Positions 1-6,754 of a stretch of 9,099 nucleotides of DNA are shown here, piece after piece (within the stretch, counting starts at the first letter, position 1; every line of letters begins with the position of its first letter). The notes below the pieces were generated by a model, which saw nothing but the letters and a program-made list of their open reading frames with translations, searched no databases and had not been told where the DNA came from. The DNA lies in assembly GCA_001771735.1 (NCBI GenBank), contig MEUM01000159.1, positions 1 through 9,099 on the forward strand, written 5' to 3'. Origin of the DNA: Caldifarciminota bacterium RBG_13_43_14 (lineage in GTDB: Bacteria; Hydrothermota; Tepidihabitantia; SM23-42). Both the position numbers and the translations under genes were made by a program.

Positions 1-141
1 CCGAGATCGATAGAATGCGGTTTATGATCTTTTTTATATTGACGGACTCATTGTAGGTTGGGATGATTATCAACCCTTTTATCATTATAGTATTATATTT
101 ATAGACTATATAAATGTCAACCAGTCGGTTTACTAATATAT
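1..141. other. Intergenic, no gene recognised
   Basis: No convincing coding segment is visible; all forward frames from the window start close quickly. A weak hairpin (GGTTG at 56-60 with CAACC at 71-75) is followed by CTTTT at 76-80 and could be a poor terminator for a gene lying to the left, but the stem is only 5 bp. An AT-rich imperfect palindrome (ATTTATA/TATAAAT) lies near 100-117. Positions 134-141 (TAATATAT) are the likely left target duplication of the mobile element that follows. Confidence 0.4.
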
Positions 142-259
142 GAAACTTGGACACATCTTAACGATTGGAAATAATGTGTACACTGGAAAATTTGAAAAAG
201 TCGGATAAATCAAACATAGTAAACATTAAATTAAACAGAAAGATGTGTCCAAGTTTCTG
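142..259. mobile_element. MITE-like inverted-repeat element, short copy (118 bp)
   Basis: The element is bounded by a perfect 18-bp terminal inverted repeat: GAAACTTGGACACATCTT at the left and its reverse complement near the right end, followed by TG. It has no room for a transposase. A second copy at 7232-7559 is nearly identical over both arms, including the internal GTGTACAC palindrome and GTCGGAT. TAATATAT (134-141) before it and TAATATCT (260-267) after it look like an 8-bp target duplication with one mismatch. It ends 9 bp before the TTGACA of the next promoter. This copy lacks the nested hairpins of the long copy. The parent transposon cannot be named from the sequence. Confidence 0.8.
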
Positions 260-268
260 TAATATCTG

Positions 269-298
269 TTGACAGTTTACCGTCATCTGCACTATAAT
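269..298 (+). promoter_or_regulatory. Sigma-70-type promoter of the receptor gene, leaderless
   Basis: Perfect consensus hexamers are present: TTGACA at 269-274 and TATAAT at 293-298, with an 18-bp spacer. Only 5 bp (AACAA) separate the -10 box from the ATG at 304. Transcription should therefore begin at or within a base or two of the start codon, giving a leaderless mRNA. No Shine-Dalgarno sequence is present. Confidence 0.85.
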
Positions 299-303
299 AA
301 CAA

Positions 304-2565
304 ATGCATTTTCTGTATTTGATGCTTTTCAGCGCCAGTTCGATCAGCGGATTCGTGACCGATGCAGCCAATGGAGAAAAACTCGGTTTCGCTAATATTT
401 ATTTTGAAGATCTTGATATCGGCAGCGCAGCTAATGAACTCGGTTATTATATAATACACTCGGTTCCGATCGGCTCGTATCGCATTGCCTGTTCTTATAT
501 CGGTTACGAAACAAAAATTGTACCGGTACAGGTCAAAGGAAATTCAAAACTTTTTATAAATTTCGAGCTGGAACCCACGCTCATGGAAGTCGAAGGTGTA
601 AGCGTAAGTGCTGAAAGAATGCGCTTTGAAAAAGAGGTTGAAGTCAGCGTTGTGACCTTTACTCCGCGGGAAATAAAGGCAGTTCCAAGCCTGTTTGAAA
701 GTGATCTTATTAAAACCCTGCAGTTAATGCCCGGAGTTGTCGCCATGCATGATCTCTCCAATAAAATGTATGTCCGGGGCGGCAGCCCGGATGAAAATCT
801 GGTCCTGCTCGACGGTATTACGGTTTATAACCCTTCAACCCATCTCTTCGGTCTTTTCTCCACCTTCAACCCGGATGCGGTAAGCGATGTCGAATTACAT
901 GCCGGGGGTTTCCCGGCTGAATTCGGCGATCGCCTTTCCTCAACCTTGAACATAACGACCAAAGAAGGGAATTCCAAGAAATATTCCGGCGCGGCAAGTT
1001 TCGGTTTGATCACTTCCAAGCTGCTTATTGAAGGACCGATACCAAAAGGTTCTTTTTTGCTCTGTGGTCGCCGCACATATTTTGACGCGCTGGTCTGGGG
1101 GTATTCGCTGATCACCGGTGATTCGATCTCTCTGCCCTATTATTTCTGGGATGGTATCGCCAAGGTCAATTTCAACCCTTTTCCCAATGACCGTTTCACC
1201 CTGACTGCCCTGGGCGGTTCAGACGTGCTCGAATTTGAGGAATCTTTTGGCAACCGGCCTGAAGAAAAGATAAAACTGGAATGGGGTAATCGCGGTACCT
1301 CTTTGCGCTGGCGCCGGGTTCTTCATCCCAAGCTTTATGGTGAATTCATTGGCGCCTGGAGCAATTTCTTAACTCATCTATGGTATGAAGATTATCTGGA
1401 TAGCACCAACAATATCCATTTTTATGAAGATATTACCGATTACACGATCAAAGGAGATTTTGATTATTATCCCAATGATGATCATTCCATCGCTTATGGC
1501 CTGGACTATAAATATCTCCAGTTCAATTATAATCTCGATGCGACTGAAATGAGGCTTATTGACCGTGAAGAAAACGCCCATTTGACCAGCGCTTATTTCC
1601 AGGACCAATGGTCGATCTATCCACCGATTTTATCAGTTCAATACGGCATTCGAAGCATTTATTTTAATCTCGGCAAAAAATTATGCCTTGACCCGCGTAT
1701 CGGTATTAAAGCCCGCGTCGCGACCAATACGGCATTGAATCTTGCCTGGGGCAAGTACAGTCAGTTCCTGATCACACTAAACAACCAGGAATCGTATTTC
1801 TCGATATTCGATTTCTGGCGTCCGGTCGTTGCGGATAATGATATTCCGACTGCTTATCATATTATTGCCGGAGTCGAACATTGGTTCGGAGAAAAATCAA
1901 GGTTGACGATCGAACCCTATTATAAGAAATACTTTAATCTTTTGATACCGGATCAAACCAATATGTTTTTCAGCCAGCCGGTAGAAAATCTTCAAACCGC
2001 GACTGGTTATGCAACCGGAGTTGATTTTTTCTTTCGTAAGGATTTTGAGGATCTTTTTGGCTGGATAAGCTATTCGCTCGCTTTCACCCGCAGGGAAATA
2101 GGTCAAACCTGGTATTCACCGCGTTATGACCGCCGGCACAATTTAAACATTGTAATCGGTTATAAAATACCACGATTCATACCGGTATTAAAGCACAGCA
2201 CTTTGAACCTGCGCTGGTATTTTGCCACCGGCCTGCCCTATGCTGAAGACCTGGCGCGTTACCGCAGATGGTATTATTATCCATATTCTGAATATGATGA
2301 AATGTATTGGTATGAGTGGTATAATATTAAGGGACCGCGTGACGGCCACCGGCTGCCGCTCAATCATCGCCTTGATCTGCATCTGGAAAACAATTTCAGG
2401 ATATTCAAACTCAATGGAAGCTGGTATATTGATGTGATAAATGTATATGACAATAAGAATATACTTTTTTATACTTATGAGCCTGGTGAAGATCCGCCCG
2501 AGAAAAAAGGCTATACGCTTTTGCCGATCCCCGTGCCAAGCTTTGGCTTTGAAATAAGGTTTTAG
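304..2565 (+). CDS. TonB-dependent outer-membrane receptor with CarboxypepD_reg-like N-terminus
   Basis: This 753-aa protein is probably an outer-membrane beta-barrel transporter taking up a ligand with energy from TonB; the substrate is unknown. Residues 1-13 form a short hydrophobic signal-like segment without the usual positive charge. Residues about 14-92 match a carboxypeptidase-regulatory-like beta-sandwich (ISGFVTDAANGEKLGFANI, then GSYRIACSYIGYE). Residues about 115-222 form the plug, with the typical VRGGSPDENLVLLDGITVYNP and the GGFPAEFGDRLSSTLNITTK segment. The rest is barrel, rich in aromatic alternating strands and ending in phenylalanine (FGFEIRF), as barrel proteins do. The ATG is fixed by the promoter 5 bp upstream. 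The next gene starts 2 bp after the stop and is probably co-transcribed, as receptor and lipoprotein pairs often are. Family assignment is firm; substrate is not. Confidence 0.9.
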   Translation: MHFLYLMLFSASSISGFVTDAANGEKLGFANIYFEDLDIGSAANELGYYIIHSVPIGSYRIACSYIGYETKIVPVQVKGNSKLFINFELEPTLMEVEGVSVSAERMRFEKEVEVSVVTFTPREIKAVPSLFESDLIKTLQLMPGVVAMHDLSNKMYVRGGSPDENLVLLDGITVYNPSTHLFGLFSTFNPDAVSDVELHAGGFPAEFGDRLSSTLNITTKEGNSKKYSGAASFGLITSKLLIEGPIPKGSFLLCGRRTYFDALVWGYSLITGDSISLPYYFWDGIAKVNFNPFPNDRFTLTALGGSDVLEFEESFGNRPEEKIKLEWGNRGTSLRWRRVLHPKLYGEFIGAWSNFLTHLWYEDYLDSTNNIHFYEDITDYTIKGDFDYYPNDDHSIAYGLDYKYLQFNYNLDATEMRLIDREENAHLTSAYFQDQWSIYPPILSVQYGIRSIYFNLGKKLCLDPRIGIKARVATNTALNLAWGKYSQFLITLNNQESYFSIFDFWRPVVADNDIPTAYHIIAGVEHWFGEKSRLTIEPYYKKYFNLLIPDQTNMFFSQPVENLQTATGYATGVDFFFRKDFEDLFGWISYSLAFTRREIGQTWYSPRYDRRHNLNIVIGYKIPRFIPVLKHSTLNLRWYFATGLPYAEDLARYRRWYYYPYSEYDEMYWYEWYNIKGPRDGHRLPLNHRLDLHLENNFRIFKLNGSWYIDVINVYDNKNILFYTYEPGEDPPEKKGYTLLPIPVPSFGFEIRF

Positions 2566-2567
2566 CT

Positions 2568-3296
2568 ATGAAGAAATTCAACGCCGCCATGTCACTTTTA
2601 ATTTTGATTTTCTGTTCATTCCATTGTGACAGCATAACCGATACAGAATATGACAATCAATTCAACATTTGCGGAGTATTGAGAGCAGATGCATATTCTA
2701 TACTTATGGTACAAGAAGTCCGGGTCGATCAGACCTATAAAATGGACGAACGATCTGAACCCTGGGTTGATGATGCATTTGTCTTGCTGTCATATCGAAC
2801 ACAACTGGATACATTATATTATTATGATGGTGGTCTTTATCATGACTATTGTGACTTTGAACCACTTGATACGGTCTCGATCATGGCGATCAAAGACGGT
2901 CTTGACACATTATTTGGTTCAACGATCATCCCTGGACCAATATCAATTATTCATCCCAATCCTCATAACACAGTTAGTTTTAGCGACAGTATTATTCTTA
3001 AAATATGCGATAATGGCGCTATGTATTATGGATATGGTGAAAAAATCGAAGGCTGGGACCGTCTTGAAGCCTATTATCTGCCCGAAGAGAACGATACCTT
3101 GATCATAATCCCGCTTCAAGGATTCGGCGATTATTTAGGTGTTGGCTACTATCATTTTCAATTCGTTGTTTTTGACAGTAATTATTATAATTATTTTATT
3201 GATAATGACAGCATTGTATCTGCCGGCGTTACCGGCGGCATCGGGCTGTTCGGTTCATCATATATGACCGAAATATATTTTGAACTGGTGGAATAA
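2568..3296 (+). CDS. Probable secreted lipoprotein, DUF4249-like partner of the receptor
   Basis: A 242-aa protein with an N-terminal KK, a hydrophobic stretch (residues 9-18) and Cys20 followed by Asp, which suggests a lipoprotein signal. However, the lipobox (SFHC) has His at -1, which is atypical; Cys16 (LIFC) is no better. The mature part is acidic, rich in Tyr and Asp and beta-strand-like. Order and spacing (a VxL/LSYR strand, a YYYDGGLYHDY turn, then DTVSIMAIKDGLDTLFGSTIIPGP) resemble DUF4249 lipoproteins, which commonly follow TonB-dependent receptors with an N-terminal regulatory domain. It starts 2 bp after the receptor stop with only a weak AAGG upstream, so it is probably translationally coupled. 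Its direct function is unknown; a role as accessory or ligand-capturing surface lipoprotein is inferred from context. Confidence 0.6.
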   Translation: MKKFNAAMSLLILIFCSFHCDSITDTEYDNQFNICGVLRADAYSILMVQEVRVDQTYKMDERSEPWVDDAFVLLSYRTQLDTLYYYDGGLYHDYCDFEPLDTVSIMAIKDGLDTLFGSTIIPGPISIIHPNPHNTVSFSDSIILKICDNGAMYYGYGEKIEGWDRLEAYYLPEENDTLIIIPLQGFGDYLGVGYYHFQFVVFDSNYYNYFIDNDSIVSAGVTGGIGLFGSSYMTEIYFELVE

Positions 3297-3308
3297 TAGT
3301 CGAGCTTG

Positions 3309-3384
3309 CCCCGTTAGAGTTTGTTCATAAACTCCACAAAATAGAGAACCCAAGCAACCAGTTCTTCTTATTGCTCTAACGGGG
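3309..3384. repeat. 76-bp CCCCGTTA hairpin element (copy A)
   Basis: A perfect 11-bp terminal inverted repeat, CCCCGTTAGAG (3309-3319) and CTCTAACGGGG (3374-3384), encloses about 54 bp with a small inner stem (AGAAC 3345-3349, GTTCT 3361-3365). The 4-bp direct repeat CTTG flanks it (3305-3308 and 3385-3388). Removing the element and one CTTG restores the perfect palindrome CGAGCTTGCTCG, so it sits at a palindrome centre. Two further copies with the same terminal motif and architecture lie at 7300-7369 and 7423-7493; their inner sequences differ. It lies 12 bp after the lipoprotein stop and might stop transcription, but no T-run follows. Confidence 0.75.
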
Positions 3385-3418
3385 CTTGCTCGGCAAAAAG
3401 TTATTTAACCTTCAATTT

Positions 3419-3495
3419 GTCATTGCGAGGAGCGAAGCGACGACGCAATCTCATAGATCGCCGCGTCCTTCGGTGAACTCAGGACTCGCGATGAC
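3419..3495. repeat. 77-bp palindromic repeat of the widespread GTCATTGCGAG type
   Basis: The outer arms GTCATTGCGAG (3419-3429) and CTCGCGATGAC (3485-3495) pair at 10 of 11 positions. Inside lie ATTGC/GCAAT and GTCC/GGAC pairs and the run GAGCGAAGCGACGA. This resembles, from memory, a repeat scattered through many bacterial genomes whose translation (IARSEATTQSH) is often mis-annotated as protein. Here it is in frame with asnS and creates a false 54-codon extension of that gene to a TTG at 3386. Function unknown; probably a non-autonomous mobile or REP-like palindrome. Confidence 0.75.
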
Positions 3496-3514
3496 GAAGC
3501 CTCGTATCCTTCTA

Positions 3515-3542
3515 TTGACTTATACGCTTAATAGATTATATT
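3515..3542 (+). promoter_or_regulatory. Promoter of asnS, leaderless
   Basis: TTGACT (3515-3520) and TATATT (3537-3542) are separated by 16 bp. The ATG at 3548 follows the -10 box after 5 bp (ACCCA), so the transcript should start at the initiation codon. There is no Shine-Dalgarno sequence. The same geometry at 304 and 5012 supports both this promoter and this start codon. Confidence 0.75.
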
Positions 3543-3547
3543 ACCCA

Positions 3548-4837
3548 ATGCACGTTTATATCGAAAATATCGCGGATTATGACGGCAAAAAAGTCTTGAT
3601 CAAAGGGTGGCTGCATAATAAACGATCATCTGGCAAAGTTAGGTTTTTATTGATACGCGACGGAACCGGTATTGTCCAATCGGTTATTGCCAAGGATGAA
3701 GCTGATGAAAAGATCTTCGAGATCGCGGATAAAATAACTCAGGAATCATCATTGATAATTACCGGCATGGTTCGCAAAGATGACCGGGCACCGGGCGGAT
3801 ATGAAATCATCGCTGATTCGATTGAGGTACTGCAAATGGCGATCGATTATCCGATCTCACCTAAAGAGCATTCAATCGACTATTTATTGCCTTTACGTCA
3901 TCTCTGGCTGCGTTCCCGAAAGCAGAATGCGATCATGCGCATAAGACATCATATAATCAAAGCTTTACGTGATTTTTTTGATGATCAGGGATTTATTTGC
4001 GCCGACACGCCGATACTCACACCGGCTGCCTGCGAAGGCACGACCACGCTTTTCAAGGTCGATTATTATGATCAGGAAGCTTATCTTAGCCAAAGCGGAC
4101 AGCTTTACAATGAAGCCGCCGCCGCGGCGCTGGGTAAGGTATATTGTTTCGGACCGACTTTCCGTGCAGAAAAATCCAAGACCAGAAAACATCTTACCGA
4201 ATTCTGGATGCTTGAACCCGAAGTCGCTTTTATTGAACTGGATGGTATTATAGACCTGGCCGAGGACATGATCATATATATGATCGAAAAAGTGCTTAGC
4301 AAAAGTAAAACTGAATTAAATACCCTAAAACGTGATCCAAGTAAGCTCGAAAGCATTAAAAAACCATTTCCCCGCATCAGTTATAAAGAAGCGGTTGAGA
4401 TCATAAAGAAAAAAGAACCTGATTTTAAATATGGTGATGATTTTGGCGCACCTCATGAAGCGGTTATTGGCGAGCATTTTGACCAACCGGTTTTTATTCA
4501 CCATTTTCCGGCCGCGATCAAGGCTTTTTATATGAAACGCGATCCCAATGACGAATCACTGGCTTTAGGCGTTGATATGATCGGCCCGGAAGGTTATGGC
4601 GAACTGATCGGCGGCGGCCAGCGCGAAGACGATCATGATATTTTATTGAAGAGAATAAAGGAATACAAATTACCAGAAGAGGCGTTTCAATGGTTTCTGG
4701 ATTTGCGTAAATTCGGCACCTGCCCGCATGGCGGTTTTGGGCTGGGACTAGAACGTACTATCGCCTGGATTTGCGGTATCAAGCATGTCCGGGAAACCAT
4801 TCCATTCCCGCGCATGCTGGACAAAATATACCCATAG
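3548..4837 (+). CDS. asnS: Asparaginyl-tRNA synthetase
   Basis: A 429-aa class II aminoacyl-tRNA synthetase that charges tRNA-Asn with asparagine in the cytoplasm, using ATP. An N-terminal OB-fold anticodon-binding domain covers about residues 1-100 (GKKVLIKGWLHNKRSSGK, then FLLIRDGTG). Class II motif 1 lies near 133-160 (RHHIIKALRDFFDDQGFI), motif 2 near 201-225 (FGPTFRAEKSKTRKHLTEFW), and motif 3 near 396-422 (GFGLGLERTIAWICG and ETIPFPR). The SQSGQLYNE stretch and HLTEFWMLEPE are characteristic of AsnRS rather than AspRS. Length is close to the compact AsnRS forms. A longer reading frame reaches back to 3386, but those 54 codons are repeat sequence and lie upstream of the promoter, so the ATG at 3548 is preferred. 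It appears to be a single-gene transcript. Confidence 0.93.
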   Translation: MHVYIENIADYDGKKVLIKGWLHNKRSSGKVRFLLIRDGTGIVQSVIAKDEADEKIFEIADKITQESSLIITGMVRKDDRAPGGYEIIADSIEVLQMAIDYPISPKEHSIDYLLPLRHLWLRSRKQNAIMRIRHHIIKALRDFFDDQGFICADTPILTPAACEGTTTLFKVDYYDQEAYLSQSGQLYNEAAAAALGKVYCFGPTFRAEKSKTRKHLTEFWMLEPEVAFIELDGIIDLAEDMIIYMIEKVLSKSKTELNTLKRDPSKLESIKKPFPRISYKEAVEIIKKKEPDFKYGDDFGAPHEAVIGEHFDQPVFIHHFPAAIKAFYMKRDPNDESLALGVDMIGPEGYGELIGGGQREDDHDILLKRIKEYKLPEEAFQWFLDLRKFGTCPHGGFGLGLERTIAWICGIKHVRETIPFPRMLDKIYP

Positions 4838-4845
4838 AAAAAAGA

Positions 4846-4880
4846 CACTACTCACTACTCACTATTCACTAAACACTAAT
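4846..4880. repeat. Heptamer tandem repeat, five units
   Basis: Five consecutive 7-bp units read CACTACT, CACTACT, CACTATT, CACTAAA and CACTAAT, starting 8 bp after the asnS stop. The array is degenerate towards its 3' end. No function is evident; it may be a simple slippage-prone tract. Confidence 0.6.
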
Positions 4881-4897
4881 AAAACAATAAATAATAG

Positions 4898-4937
4898 AAA
4901 GTTCACATTTGCGGACTGTCCTGGAATGTGAACTTTT
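4898..4937. terminator. Strong hairpin, possible terminator of asnS
   Basis: AAAGTTCACATT (4898-4909) pairs perfectly with AATGTGAACTTT (4925-4936), a 12-bp stem with a 15-nt loop, ending in TTTT (4934-4937). The loop contains the small palindrome GGACTGTCC (4913-4921). The run of T is short and the stem is AT-rich, so a bidirectional terminator is possible. A palindromic mobile repeat is equally possible. Confidence 0.5.
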
Positions 4938-4978
4938 GCCTGATTTGCGACAATATTAAGATAATTGCATTTTACCCA

Positions 4979-5006
4979 TTGACAAACTAAAAATTTTAAT
5001 TATAAT
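4979..5006 (+). promoter_or_regulatory. Promoter of the DUF2089/SHOCT operon, leaderless
   Basis: TTGACA (4979-4984) and TATAAT (5001-5006) are perfect consensus hexamers with a 16-bp spacer. The ATG at 5012 follows after 5 bp (GCTGT). The first gene therefore appears to be translated from a leaderless mRNA, while every later gene in the operon has a purine-rich ribosome binding site. Confidence 0.85.
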
Positions 5007-5011
5007 GCTGT

Positions 5012-5377
5012 ATGAATATTAAAATTTTTAATTGTCCTTCATGTGATGGAAAAATGGTGATTAGTGAGCTGAAATGCCCAAAATGCGATCTGCGCGTAAA
5101 AAAAGACTTTGAACCATGCGAATTTTGTCAGCTTTCTGATGAAAGCTTCGAATTTCTTAAGGTTTTCTTACGAACTCAGGGCAAAATAACCGAAATGGAA
5201 AAAGTGTTGGGAATATCCTACCCTACTATAAAAGCCAAGATCGAAAGCTTATTAAAAGAATTGAAACTAACGCCTTTTGAAACACTGGATAATACAAACC
5301 CGATCGATGCACTCGCTCAGGGCAAGCTATCAGTTGATGAGGTTGTAGTAATATTAAAGCAAAGGAGGAAAAAATGA
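5012..5377 (+). CDS. DUF2089-like zinc-ribbon, helix-turn-helix regulator
   Basis: This 121-aa protein has three CxxC pairs (Cys8/11, Cys22/25, Cys36/39), a zinc-ribbon arrangement. Residues about 43-88 then form a sigma-region-4-like helix-turn-helix (LSDESFEFLKVFLR, then EKVLGISYPTIKAKIESLL). This order matches the DUF2089 family. The C-terminal 25 residues (IDALAQGKLSVDEVVVILKQRR) resemble the short SHOCT-like helical motif that opens the two larger proteins of the same operon. It is probably the cytoplasmic DNA-binding regulator of the operon, perhaps of itself; this is inferred from gene order. It begins leaderless, and its TGA overlaps the next ATG (ATGA), implying coupled translation. 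Confidence 0.8.
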   Translation: MNIKIFNCPSCDGKMVISELKCPKCDLRVKKDFEPCEFCQLSDESFEFLKVFLRTQGKITEMEKVLGISYPTIKAKIESLLKELKLTPFETLDNTNPIDALAQGKLSVDEVVVILKQRRKK

Positions 5378-5547
5378 GACTATTTTTTTATCGCATACTT
5401 GGAAGCATTTTGTTGATAATTATCGGCTTATTGATCTGGCTGTCAAATATGGATGTTATACACATTGACTGGAAACGCGATTGGCCTTTGATACTGATCG
5501 TTATTGGGCTGATTGAATTAATAAAACATTTTATTAAAAGAAAATAA
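5374..5547 (+). CDS. 57-aa membrane protein, LiaI/LiaF-like transmembrane type
   Basis: A small two-helix membrane protein easily missed by length cut-offs. AAAGGAGGAAAAA precedes the ATG, which overlaps the stop of the regulator gene. Residues about 8-24 form a hydrophobic helix (LGSILLIIIGLLIWLSN), then a short polar loop with KRDWP, and residues about 38-51 a second helix (PLILIVIGLIELIK), ending in KRK. The WP followed by a Gly-containing helix is typical of LiaI-LiaF-like transmembrane modules. The 68-aa protein ending the operon shares the same plan (W-x-x-SN, then RDWP, then a short helix ending LIK), so the two are probably paralogues. A role in envelope sensing or as membrane partner of the SHOCT proteins is inferred. 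Confidence 0.82.
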   Translation: MRLFFYRILGSILLIIIGLLIWLSNMDVIHIDWKRDWPLILIVIGLIELIKHFIKRK

Positions 5548-5557
5548 AGGAGGATTA

Positions 5558-5959
5558 ATGTCTGAAGAAAAAATCAAAATTTTGAAAATGGTTGCCGAAG
5601 GTAAATTAACACCCGAAGAAGCAGAACGGCTGTTAAGCGCATTATCTGAGTCACAGGAAAAGAAAAGATTTTTCCGGGTGCGGGTTTTCACCCAGAAGAA
5701 CCATGAAAATCCAAAGGTAAAGGTTGATATACCGATAAGCGTTTTGAAATTAGCATCAAAAATGAGCTCGGCGTTTAGAGGAATTGTCCCGGAAGGATTC
5801 AAAGTCAATATTCATGGTAAAGAAATATATTTGGATGAACTGACCCCGGAGATAATCGATAAAATATTAAGCGAGATCAGTGAAGAAGAAGGCAAATTCA
5901 TGATCGCCCAGGTATCGGATGAAGAAAACGGGGAATTTGTGGAGGTTTACATTGAATGA
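5558..5959 (+). CDS. SHOCT-like domain protein
   Basis: A 133-aa soluble protein preceded by AAAGGAGG with good spacing. Residues 5-29 are a SHOCT-like helical pair (KIKILKMVAEGKLTPEEAERLLSAL), nearly the same as residues 2-28 of the next protein. Residues about 38-65 form a basic strand-rich section (FFRVRVFTQK, then VKVDIPISVLKLASKM). Residues about 75-130 contain a second short helical unit (LDELTPEIIDKILSEI) and an acidic C-terminal strand. No catalytic motif or membrane helix is visible. SHOCT-like domains occur as N-terminal oligomerisation or interaction modules in DUF4097/YvlB-like proteins. Its stop overlaps the next gene's start by 8 bp, indicating coupling. Function unknown beyond likely partnership in this operon. 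Confidence 0.8.
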   Translation: MSEEKIKILKMVAEGKLTPEEAERLLSALSESQEKKRFFRVRVFTQKNHENPKVKVDIPISVLKLASKMSSAFRGIVPEGFKVNIHGKEIYLDELTPEIIDKILSEISEEEGKFMIAQVSDEENGEFVEVYIE

Positions 5960-6746
5960 ACGATTAAAGATACTAAAATTACTTGAAGAAGGCAAGATCA
6001 ATGCTGACGAGGCTTCTCGACTGCTTGAAGCGCTGTCCCATTCCGAATCAGGCCATAAAAAACATCATCGAATGTGGGCTGCCTTTGAGCATATTCCCGA
6101 GAGTATCGCGACAATGATCAATGGATCATTACAACACATGTCCTCCCCTGAGGAATTACGGTTTAGTGGAAAGAGTCAGCTTGAGATCAAAGCAATCAGC
6201 GGTGATTTGATAATTCAGGGAACAGAACAAAATGAAATATTAGTTAGAAAAGACGGCTTTGGACACGTTAAAGAAAAAGATGATAAAATCGAAATCAAAG
6301 CAATCAGCGGCGATATTAATGCCCAAATACCTAAACAGACCAAAATATTGATAAAAGGTGTATCCGGAGCAATCACAATATCGGATATGGAAAATGAGAT
6401 TCTCTTGAAAACCGTCTCGGGTAATGTCATTGGCAAGAACTTAAGAGGTTCGTTCACCGGGGATATGATAGCCGGTGATCTTGTACTTGATTTTATCGAA
6501 GTCAAAGATCTTAATATTCGATCTCGAAGTGGAGATGTTATGCTTCATCTTGATGATCAGATCGATGCCCATATCAGCATCGAGACCGAAGAAGGCGAGA
6601 TATTCTGTGATCTACCATTACAGAATGAAGAAAAAAATGACTTCACTTTAAAAGGAGATCTGAAAACCGGTAAAGGAAATATAGAAATCAAATGCGATCT
6701 CGGTGATACTCATTTGAAGCGCCGCGAATCGAAAGTAACAAATTAG
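5952..6746 (+). CDS. SHOCT-like plus DUF4097-like beta-solenoid protein (YvlB-like)
   Basis: TTG at 5952 is chosen as start because GGAGG (5941-5945) lies 6 bp upstream and the product then begins directly with the SHOCT-like motif (NERLKILKLLEEGKINADEA). An ATG at 5919 in the same frame lies inside the previous gene without such a site. The 264-aa product has the SHOCT-like part at 2-28, a linker with a His/Lys-rich patch (ESGHKKHHR), and from about 75 repeated strand-turn units marked by SG (KAISGD at 80-85, KAISGD at 116-121, KGVSGA, KTVSGN, RSRSGD). This is typical of DUF4097-like beta-helical proteins. No signal peptide or membrane helix is seen, so it probably acts at the inner face of the membrane with the small membrane proteins. 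Its biochemical role is unknown. Confidence 0.82.
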   Translation: MNERLKILKLLEEGKINADEASRLLEALSHSESGHKKHHRMWAAFEHIPESIATMINGSLQHMSSPEELRFSGKSQLEIKAISGDLIIQGTEQNEILVRKDGFGHVKEKDDKIEIKAISGDINAQIPKQTKILIKGVSGAITISDMENEILLKTVSGNVIGKNLRGSFTGDMIAGDLVLDFIEVKDLNIRSRSGDVMLHLDDQIDAHISIETEEGEIFCDLPLQNEEKNDFTLKGDLKTGKGNIEIKCDLGDTHLKRRESKVTN

Positions 6747-6754
6747 GAGGTAAA

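Noticed and set aside
3301..3495. CRISPR array made of the palindromic repeats
   Set aside because: The two repeats are different families, each single here, with no regular spacers and no cas genes.
3386..3547. 54-codon N-terminal extension of AsnRS
   Set aside because: It is repeat-derived, lies upstream of the promoter, and is not part of the AsnRS fold.
5919..5951. ATG at 5919 as the start of the SHOCT-DUF4097 protein
   Set aside because: It lies well inside the preceding gene without a ribosome binding site, while TTG 5952 has GGAGG at good spacing and begins at the domain edge.
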